Source: Kribbella sp. NBC_00382
GTDB lineage: Bacteria; Actinomycetota; Actinomycetes; Propionibacteriales; Kribbellaceae
DNA: 64,000 bases
Assembly (NCBI RefSeq): GCF_036067295.1
Contig: NZ_CP107954.1
Location: forward strand, 7,130,001-7,194,000
Reading direction: 5' to 3'
Below the pieces are notes generated by a model. The model was not told the origin of the DNA and did not search any database. It saw only the letters and a list, made by a program, of their open reading frames with translations. Position numbers and translations under genes: made by a program. This document shows positions 58,065-64,000 of this stretch, one piece after another. Position 1 is the stretch's first letter, and each line of letters starts with the position of its first letter.

Positions 58065-59832
58065 CCTCAAGCATGGTTCCCCGGCGCGACACCTGGCGGA
58101 GCCGGGCAAGCATCGCCACCCACCAACCGCCGGCGAGCAGGATTGTCACTGCGAACCACAACATGATCAGCTCCTTCTTGATCGGATCGGTGGACACGAG
58201 CACCGGCCGGGCCGTCGTGTTCGCCCCACCAACAGCCCAGGCATAGCTGTGCACGGCGTCCGGCAGGCCCGGTCGCCGCACCGTCACCTCAACCCGGGAG
58301 CTTCCACTGCTGTTCAGCACTACGGCTGCGGACCAGCGACCGTCGGCCAGCCGCTCGGCCCGCACACCCGGCAAAGAAGGGCCGTCAGCGTCGACCACGG
58401 CCACGGTCACCTGCTGGACGGGAGCGGGGGCCGGTCGCCGGGTGTCGAAGACGTCGACCATCACCAGGTTCCGGCCAGGCAGATTCGGGCGAACCGCCAA
58501 GGTCTGCTGAAGATCCGCCACCCGGGAGTCCTGCAGCGGTACCACCTCAGCGGCAGGATCTCTGACCAGCTGCGGCTCGACCGCGGGCTGGCCACTCGTG
58601 ATCACGGCCGCCAGGCCGAGTACGACCACGGCCAGCCCCACCTCGGCCGCAAGGGTCGCGTGCCGCAGCATCGGTCCTGCCGTCCGCCGTAGCCGGAAGT
58701 GGTTCGCGAGACCGAGCACGCCGATCACCGCGAAGACTCCGACCTTGAGCAGCAGCGTCCGGCCGTAGAAGGTGACCAGCGCGGCGTCGACCGAACCGAT
58801 CACACCACTCGTCAGGTAGATGCCCGAGGCAATGATCAGGCTGACGCAGCCCGCGGCAGGCACGCCGAAGGCGCGGAGTACCGCGAGAAGCTCGAGCCGC
58901 GGCCGCCGATCGCGCGCGGACCAGGCGAACCACAGTCCGAACAGCACCGCGCCGGACCAGGTCGCGGCCGCAATGACATGCACCGCGTCGGCGACGACCC
59001 GGGTGGACAGCAGGCCGTGCCCGGCACCCGAGTGTCCGGTCAACGCGCTGCCCACCGCGACCAGAGCCGCGCCCAGGACCAGTACCGGCCCACGCCACCT
59101 GCGGAGGCGACCAACAGCAGCGCCTATCAACAGCAGGAAGCCTGCCTCACGGACACCCCAGCGCACGCCGTACGAACTGCTGAGCAGCTCCGTCGAGCCC
59201 GCCCGCGACGTCTGATAAACCAACAACAGAAGGGCTCCGAGGGCACCCGCGCAACCGCCGATCAGCTCGCCACGACGAGCCAGCCGGGACCATCCGGCAC
59301 CGGCCGTAGCTGCCTGGCGACGAGCGATGCGACCCATCAGCGCACCGCCAAGTGCGGGCGCCAGCGCGCCGAAGACCAGCCAGCGCAGCAGCACCTCACC
59401 CGGAGCAGGCACCGGTTCATCGAGACCGGCAGGAGCCACCGCGTGGCCGACACCGAAGACCAGAACACCCGCAGTCTTGTGAAGGTCGTCGGCCGACAGC
59501 GTCTGCCAGGACACCCGGTAAGCGCCCTTCGGTAACGCAGGCAGCGTGGCCAGAACGTCGGACGGCTCCTCGCCTCCTTCTCCCACGACTCGCACGTTCG
59601 TCACCTGGTAGTGCTTGCCGTCCTCAGCCACCACGTCGATCAGCGTCGCAGCGGGAACGACGGTCTCGCTGAACGCCAGCCGCAGCCGGGTAGGCGCCAC
59701 TGACAGCGAGGAGCCGTCCGCCGGACTGGTCGAGGTGAGGTACGCATGGGCACTCGCGGTCTGCGGAGACCAGGTGAACAGAACCCCGACGAGGATCAGC
59801 AAGCCGACGAGCCGGCTGCGTGTCCCGGACAT
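58021..59832 (-). CDS. CopC-CopD fusion copper-resistance protein with C-terminal YtkA-like domain
   Basis: 603 residues from ATG 59832, which shares one base with the upstream stop. Signal peptide cut before HAYLTSTSPADG, giving the N-terminal His copper ligand of CopC. The CopC end is DDLHKTAGVLVFGV. Then eight helices of CopD with conserved His (VHVIAAATWSGAVLFGLW and ANHFRL), then an outside domain (QQVTVAVVDADG ... VEVTVRRPGLPDAV) like YtkA/FixH, and a last helix. The family moves copper across the membrane or binds it outside. Confidence 0.92.
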   Translation of the reverse strand: MSGTRSRLVGLLILVGVLFTWSPQTASAHAYLTSTSPADGSSLSVAPTRLRLAFSETVVPAATLIDVVAEDGKHYQVTNVRVVGEGGEEPSDVLATLPALPKGAYRVSWQTLSADDLHKTAGVLVFGVGHAVAPAGLDEPVPAPGEVLLRWLVFGALAPALGGALMGRIARRQAATAGAGWSRLARRGELIGGCAGALGALLLLVYQTSRAGSTELLSSSYGVRWGVREAGFLLLIGAAVGRLRRWRGPVLVLGAALVAVGSALTGHSGAGHGLLSTRVVADAVHVIAAATWSGAVLFGLWFAWSARDRRPRLELLAVLRAFGVPAAGCVSLIIASGIYLTSGVIGSVDAALVTFYGRTLLLKVGVFAVIGVLGLANHFRLRRTAGPMLRHATLAAEVGLAVVVLGLAAVITSGQPAVEPQLVRDPAAEVVPLQDSRVADLQQTLAVRPNLPGRNLVMVDVFDTRRPAPAPVQQVTVAVVDADGPSLPGVRAERLADGRWSAAVVLNSSGSSRVEVTVRRPGLPDAVHSYAWAVGGANTTARPVLVSTDPIKKELIMLWFAVTILLAGGWWVAMLARLRQVSRRGTMLEVSPPPDRSPADVAG

Positions 59833-60314
59833 CAGAGCACCGGCACATGCAACAGGCTGAGGTCTCCCAGCTTGATCGTGGCCTCCTCGCCGTGCCGCAA
59901 GGCGCCCTTGGTGTTCTGGTACACCAAGTAGTAGGTCTGGCCGGATCGCAGGCTGTGCCCCTGTTTCATCACGGACACCCGCTTCGTCCCGCCGTCGCGG
60001 TCCTCGCTGCGTAGTTCCGGCGGATGCTGCACATCCGACTGGAACCGGGTGGCCTTCTCGCTGTCCAGTACGACGTAGGTCAAGGTGACCAGTCCCCCGT
60101 CGCCGACCACAGCGACCCGGGAGAAGCGCACGCCGTACTGCTCCTCGATCGACGAGCTCTGCGGGAAAGCAGCGGGATCCGATGACCCCCACAGCTTGAC
60201 CGCGGCCAGCCCGCCCGCGACCAGCGCTACCGCCAGGACGGCGATCAGGATGACCAGACGATTGACCCGGCGACGTGGCGCCGGGATGACTTCACGGTGA
60301 ATCGTGTCCAGCAT
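59832..60314 (-). CDS. Single-pass membrane-anchored protein of the copper locus
   Basis: 160 residues, with GGGAGGGG before ATG. Helix about 19-42 (LVILIAVLAVALVAGGLAAV), then an outside beta-rich domain of about 110 residues, no Cys, three His. It is translationally coupled to copCD (TGATG). No family recognised. A terminator-like hairpin lies just upstream, so expression may depend on read-through from the oxidase gene. Confidence 0.75.
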   Translation of the reverse strand: MLDTIHREVIPAPRRRVNRLVILIAVLAVALVAGGLAAVKLWGSSDPAAFPQSSSIEEQYGVRFSRVAVVGDGGLVTLTYVVLDSEKATRFQSDVQHPPELRSEDRDGGTKRVSVMKQGHSLRSGQTYYLVYQNTKGALRHGEEATIKLGDLSLLHVPVL

Positions 60315-60336
60315 GGCGGTCCCCTCCCAAGGACGG

Positions 60337-60368
60337 CGCCGGAGCCCTGATCCCCCAGGGCTCCGGCG
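60337..60368. terminator. Strong hairpin between multicopper-oxidase-like gene and the copper operon
   Basis: Perfect 13-bp stem CGCCGGAGCCCTG / CAGGGCTCCGGCG with a 6-base loop. It starts nine bases after the upstream stop (60378) and ends 22 bases before the start of the next gene (60314), so it may act as an attenuator. Confidence 0.72.
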
Positions 60369-60377
60369 GTCTTACCG

Positions 60378-63300
60378 CTACGGCATCGTGTACCTGGTCG
60401 AGGCGAAGCTGTCGAAGTACGCCCGTCCAGTGGAGCTCGCGCTGATCCCGGCCGACACGCCCAGCCAGGCCGTGTCGATCCGCAGCGTGCTGGTGTTCCC
60501 GGTCTGCAGCTGCCGGCTGACCCCGTCGACCGACAACCTCACCGATCCAGCACCCGTTCCCGTGGCCGGCCCCGAGATCCAGTCCACCTGCAGAGTGTGG
60601 GTTCCGCTGGTGAGCGTGACCCAGGCTCCGGTGAGAGCCCCAGCACCGCTCCGGTCGAGGATGGTCCGGACCTGCACCGAGCCGGCGTTAAGCCGGTACT
60701 CGAGCGCGTAGACCTGACCGTTGGCCGCAGTCCGGCCCTGCAGCAGGCTCAACGCCGTGTTCGCGTTGGTCCCCGAGGTGAGCGTGTTCCGGTTGAACAC
60801 GAACCTCGCGTGGTACGACGTCTCCGCCGCCGGCGTCAGATCGGTCAGGTAGCCGTTGTTCGGCAGGGTGACCTGCAGACCCCGAGTACTACCTGGCTCG
60901 ATCGCAGTCGGCAGAGCGGCAGTGGTCGTGTTGAGGACACCACCGGTACTCGCTCCCCAGAACCCGAAGCCGCCCGACTCGAACGTGTCGGAGAAGATCG
61001 CGTTCGGCCGCTGCACCGAGACCGTGGTGTTCACGGACTTGCTCCAGTTGCCGGCCAGGTCCTGCACCCGCAGGTTGAACACCTGGTTGCCCGGCGGCAC
61101 CGAGGCCAGCGGCACGGTCACCTGGACCTTGCCGGCGACCACGCTGACCGGGAGCGAGATGCCCTTGCCGACACCGGGATCGGTGCCGCCCAGCCAGTAC
61201 TCCGCCTTCGCGATCAGCGAAGCGTCCGTGACCGGCGCGGTCAGCGTCAGCGTGGTCGCCCCGTTGGTCGGGTTCGGTGACGCGGTCAGCGCACCGAGTA
61301 CCGGCACCGTCTTGTCGACCACCAGGTTCACCGCGAACAACGGTCCCCAGTTGCCGGCCGCGTCCTGACCACGGACGTAGACGTGATGGGTGCCGTCGGC
61401 AAGCGACTTCACCTGGGTGAGCGGGATCAGCCCGTAGAACGCCTCACTGGTCGAGTTCAGCGTGCCGTCGACGGCTACCATCTGCAGCCCTGTTCCGCCG
61501 GCCGGGTTGGGTGAGGCCGGATCCAGGAACGCCTCGGCATCCGTCAGCAGACTCTGCACCGCGCCACCGGCATCCTTGTCGGTGATCTGCGCCGAGACCA
61601 GCAGGTTGCCCGGGTGACTCTTGTCCGCGAGCAAGCCGTTGGTCGGGTTCGGCCCGACACTGGCCGCGTCGACGGCCGGACCGGTCACGTCGATCGGCAA
61701 CGTGATGTCGAGCGGCGGTCCCCACAATCCCAGCGAGTCCTTGCTGTGCACGAACACGTGGTGCTGGCCCTCGCCCAGGGTGCCGAGTAGCGCTGGTGGC
61801 AGGTCCGCGTCCTCGGACACCACCGTCGCGCTCCGGTTCAGCGTCAACGCCGTTCCGGTGCCGTTGGCGCTGACCGTGTCGAGGAAGTATTCGGCAGCCG
61901 TGATCAGCCCACCCGCGTCGGTGTCGTCACCGGTCGCCGAGATGCTGACCGTGACCGCGCCGTTGGCCGGTACGTCCGCGATCGACCCGTTGATGGTCTG
62001 CGGACCGGTCTTGGGCAGGTTCAGGATGGCCGAGCCGACGACGCCCCAGTTGCCGACGGCATCCAGCGCCCGCACGAAGACCGTGTGCCGGCCGGCGTCG
62101 AGAGCAGCGAGTACCGCGGTACTGATCGAGCCGGTCGCGCCGGTGATGCTGACGCCGCTGCCGGGCAGCGACATCGGCGTACCGAAGCCGACTCCGGTCG
62201 TCACCGCATCGTCGATGACGAACTCTGCCTGGCTGACCGCCGACCCTCCGGTCGTGGCGTCACTGAGGTCGGCTGTCACCGTCACCGGTGCGAGACCGGT
62301 CGACGGGTTGGGCGACAGCGCGATGTGATTCGAGACCGGCCCCACGCCGTCGGTACTGGGTGGCGGCGCGTTCGTGTCGAGGAAGGTGAGCATGCCGCCG
62401 AAAGCGAGCTGGCTGGGATCGGCGGTGTGCTGGCCGTTGTTGTCCAGGTGCCTGGCGGTCTCGTACAGCGCCAGCTTGGCCTCCGGCCCGGTCGGCATCG
62501 TGACGAGCGAGTCGAGCGTCTGGCCGGGGTCGATGCTCTCGGCCGCGACCGTGGTCGCATAGTGCGCGGGATGCCCACCCTGGGCGATCTCGGTCTGCAG
62601 TCCGCCGAGCACCGTCATCGGGTGCGTCAGCGAGCCCACGTTGACGTACCGCACCAGGACCTTGTGTCCCTGGTCGGTCGCGATCGGGTCACTGGCCGGG
62701 TACGGCTTGCCGTTGATCAGCCGATACTTCGGGCTGAACTTCCGCAGGTCGAAGGCCGCCGGGTTCGCGTTGAACGCCGGGTCGATCTCACTCAGCACGA
62801 CCACCGCGTCGTCGTCGTACCCGGAGGCCGGGTAGCCGGCCGGCTGGGTCCCGTACGCCGTGCCGTCGGTGGGCAGCACCACGAAGGCGCCGGCCAGGCC
62901 CATCGCGACCTGACGAGCGCCACCCGAGGTGTGCCCGGCCTCGTAGAGGAAGGTGCCCGCTCGGCCGGCCGTGAAGCTGTAGGTGCGAGTAGTACCTGAG
63001 GCGACACCGGTCGAGTCCTCTCCCCCCGCCGGCAGCGGCTGACCCGGGAACGCCAGGGAGACGCTCTGTCCGGCCACCTGGTTGTGCAGCGTGACGGTCA
63101 CCTGGTCGCCCTGGTGAACCACCAGCAGTGGGCCCGGCGCCGTTGCCGAGCCGGTTGCTCCGGTAGCGGAGAAACCCCAGATCGGGACCGGAACGCCCAG
63201 CAGAGTGGTCGTACCGGTCATGGCGTAGAGGTCGCAGGCAGCGGTGCCCGCGCCGAAGGTGCAGCCCCTCGGCGTGAGCTTGCCGACGGCAACCGATGCC

Positions 63301-63413
63301 CGGCCCGGCAATTGCTGTGCTGAAGTGGGCGTTGCGGTGGCGTGCAGCGACAGTGTCACGCCGAGCGTCGCGGCCGTCAGGATCGCAGCGGCGACACGGA
63401 ATCTGTTCGTCAT
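60378..63413 (-). CDS. Secreted multicopper-oxidase-like protein with Ig-like repeats
   Basis: 1011 residues from ATG 63413. Signal peptide MTNRFRVAAAILTAATLGV cut near TSA. The first about 370 residues are two cupredoxin folds (PGPLLVVHQGDQVTVTLHNQVAGQSVSLAFPG and YVNVGSLTHPMTVLGGL), but the usual HxH and HCH copper motifs are mostly absent: where YHSH would be, the sequence is FLYEAGHTSGGARQ. Then come four or so Ig-like repeats of about 100 residues (PNPTNG signature, LxDAGxHxVFVRALDAVGNWG) and a C-terminal LamG-like domain. It may bind copper weakly or be structural. The MCO-like gene upstream starts beyond the window. Confidence 0.82.
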   Translation of the reverse strand: MTNRFRVAAAILTAATLGVTLSLHATATPTSAQQLPGRASVAVGKLTPRGCTFGAGTAACDLYAMTGTTTLLGVPVPIWGFSATGATGSATAPGPLLVVHQGDQVTVTLHNQVAGQSVSLAFPGQPLPAGGEDSTGVASGTTRTYSFTAGRAGTFLYEAGHTSGGARQVAMGLAGAFVVLPTDGTAYGTQPAGYPASGYDDDAVVVLSEIDPAFNANPAAFDLRKFSPKYRLINGKPYPASDPIATDQGHKVLVRYVNVGSLTHPMTVLGGLQTEIAQGGHPAHYATTVAAESIDPGQTLDSLVTMPTGPEAKLALYETARHLDNNGQHTADPSQLAFGGMLTFLDTNAPPPSTDGVGPVSNHIALSPNPSTGLAPVTVTADLSDATTGGSAVSQAEFVIDDAVTTGVGFGTPMSLPGSGVSITGATGSISTAVLAALDAGRHTVFVRALDAVGNWGVVGSAILNLPKTGPQTINGSIADVPANGAVTVSISATGDDTDAGGLITAAEYFLDTVSANGTGTALTLNRSATVVSEDADLPPALLGTLGEGQHHVFVHSKDSLGLWGPPLDITLPIDVTGPAVDAASVGPNPTNGLLADKSHPGNLLVSAQITDKDAGGAVQSLLTDAEAFLDPASPNPAGGTGLQMVAVDGTLNSTSEAFYGLIPLTQVKSLADGTHHVYVRGQDAAGNWGPLFAVNLVVDKTVPVLGALTASPNPTNGATTLTLTAPVTDASLIAKAEYWLGGTDPGVGKGISLPVSVVAGKVQVTVPLASVPPGNQVFNLRVQDLAGNWSKSVNTTVSVQRPNAIFSDTFESGGFGFWGASTGGVLNTTTAALPTAIEPGSTRGLQVTLPNNGYLTDLTPAAETSYHARFVFNRNTLTSGTNANTALSLLQGRTAANGQVYALEYRLNAGSVQVRTILDRSGAGALTGAWVTLTSGTHTLQVDWISGPATGTGAGSVRLSVDGVSRQLQTGNTSTLRIDTAWLGVSAGISASSTGRAYFDSFASTRYTMP

Positions 63414-63424
63414 CGTCGGAGTCC

Positions 63425-64000
63425 TCACTGGCCCGGGCAGCCGGCCGGCGGGTCGATGCGGAAGACCGTCATCATGCCGCCGAAGGCTGCTCCGTAGTTG
63501 GTCGCTTGTTCCAGCGCGTGGCTGTGCGCGATGTGGTAGTACTCGCCACATTCGTTGTTCTGCGTCAGGTTCGCCGGCACCGGGTTCTTCGTGCCCAGGT
63601 AGCCGCTCTCGGAGAACCAGGTGTCCGGGCCGACCAGCAACTGGTCGGTGATCGCCGGGATCTGGGTCGGGATCGGGTTCGTGGTCGCGTTCCAGTGCTC
63701 GACGTCACGCCAGTCCATCAGCACGTCCAGGGTCTGCCCGGGACCGACGTCCAGGTCGTACTTCTGGTACGACAGGTCCTGGCCGGCCGGGCCCTGCAGG
63801 GCATGCCCGTCGCGGTTGACGACGCGCTCGTCGCTGCCGTGCGGGTGGAACGGGTAGTTGACGCTGCCGGCGTTCAGGTAGCGGATCGTGGCCGGCAACG
63901 GGTTCGTCGCGGCATCGTACGGTTTGACGTGCACGAGCGCGCCGTACGGCTGGGCCGGCAGCCAGGGTGCGTTGTTCGGCGCCAGGGTGTCCGGCATGCT
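63425..64000 (-). CDS. Multicopper-oxidase-like protein (5' end outside window)
   Basis: The visible 191 residues are the C-terminal cupredoxin domain. FHPHGSD fits the type 2/3 HPxHxHG motif. The closing motif reads EYYHIAHSHALEQATNYGAAFGGMMTVF; there is no HCH, so the type 1 copper cysteine is missing or lies differently. The protein ends 12 bases before the start of the next MCO-like gene and is probably in the same operon. The rest lies past base 64000. Confidence 0.85.
   Translation of the reverse strand, partial: SMPDTLAPNNAPWLPAQPYGALVHVKPYDAATNPLPATIRYLNAGSVNYPFHPHGSDERVVNRDGHALQGPAGQDLSYQKYDLDVGPGQTLDVLMDWRDVEHWNATTNPIPTQIPAITDQLLVGPDTWFSESGYLGTKNPVPANLTQNNECGEYYHIAHSHALEQATNYGAAFGGMMTVFRIDPPAGCPGQ

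Noticed and set aside
60378..64000. The two multicopper-oxidase-like genes as one frameshifted gene
   Set aside because: The second starts with a full signal peptide 12 bases after the first stops, so they are separate proteins.
1..64000. tRNA, rRNA, IS elements, prophage or CRISPR arrays
   Set aside because: No tRNA-like cloverleaf, transposase, terminal repeats or direct-repeat/spacer array was seen when reading the window.

Overview
The window is chromosomal DNA of a high-GC Gram-positive actinomycete. The evidence is uniformly GC-rich codon use, Tat and Sec signal peptides, a Pkn-type kinase, many two-component systems, several leaderless-looking starts and an actinobacterial propane-type monooxygenase operon. 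The gene mix resembles Nocardioidaceae/Kribbellaceae such as Kribbella, but that is inference. I see no tRNA, rRNA, IS element, phage or CRISPR array.

Layout. 1-7.7 kb: an MMPL exporter (cut by the window start), two small membrane proteins, an ECF sigma factor and a large secreted subtilisin. 7.9-15 kb: a second, leaderless-peptide subtilisin with an unassigned C-terminal region, an alpha/beta hydrolase, and a convergent secreted beta-helix glycanase (GH87-like) with ASH-type and discoidin modules. 15-18.1 kb: aldehyde dehydrogenase, CaiB-type CoA transferase and a tiny ORF ahead of it. 18.2-30.1 kb: the propane/alkane monooxygenase island. It has a GAF/Fis-type activator, an 81-aa ORF lying between two copies of a perfect palindrome, prmA-prmB-prmC-prmD, an amidohydrolase, a MIP18-like protein, a zinc alcohol dehydrogenase and a GroEL paralogue. 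The likely route is substrate hydroxylation by PrmABCD, alcohol oxidation by the Adh, and hydroxylase maturation by the GroEL and possibly the MIP18-like protein.

30.1-43.6 kb: a hemerythrin protein; a Tat/DUF4331/His-rich operon behind a perfect CRP-like site; a Ser/Thr kinase; a PrsW-type protease; an EF-hand protein; an unrecognised protein carrying an in-frame HMA metal-binding domain with its own internal ribosome site; an acyltransferase; a leaderless-looking ligA; and a NarL-type two-component system. 43.7-50.3 kb: an ABC exporter, an OmpR-type regulator with PAP2 phosphatase and histidine kinase, a DUF347 membrane protein and an MFS protein that appears to carry two compensating frameshifts.

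50.3-56.1 kb: a trans-membrane flavin electron-transfer module made of DUF2231, two FMN_bind proteins, a ferric-reductase-like flavocytochrome, a histidine kinase and response regulator, and ApbE flavin transferase. Two near-identical 20-bp boxes sit ahead of DUF2231 and the reductase operon. 56.3-64 kb: another two-component system, a CopC-CopD fusion, a small anchored protein, and two neighbouring multicopper-oxidase-like proteins whose copper-ligand motifs look incomplete.

The strongest new leads are the paired regulator boxes: the prm palindromes, the CTCAGC repeats, and the TCCAAG/CTAAGAAT boxes of the flavin module. The HMA internal start is also worth testing.
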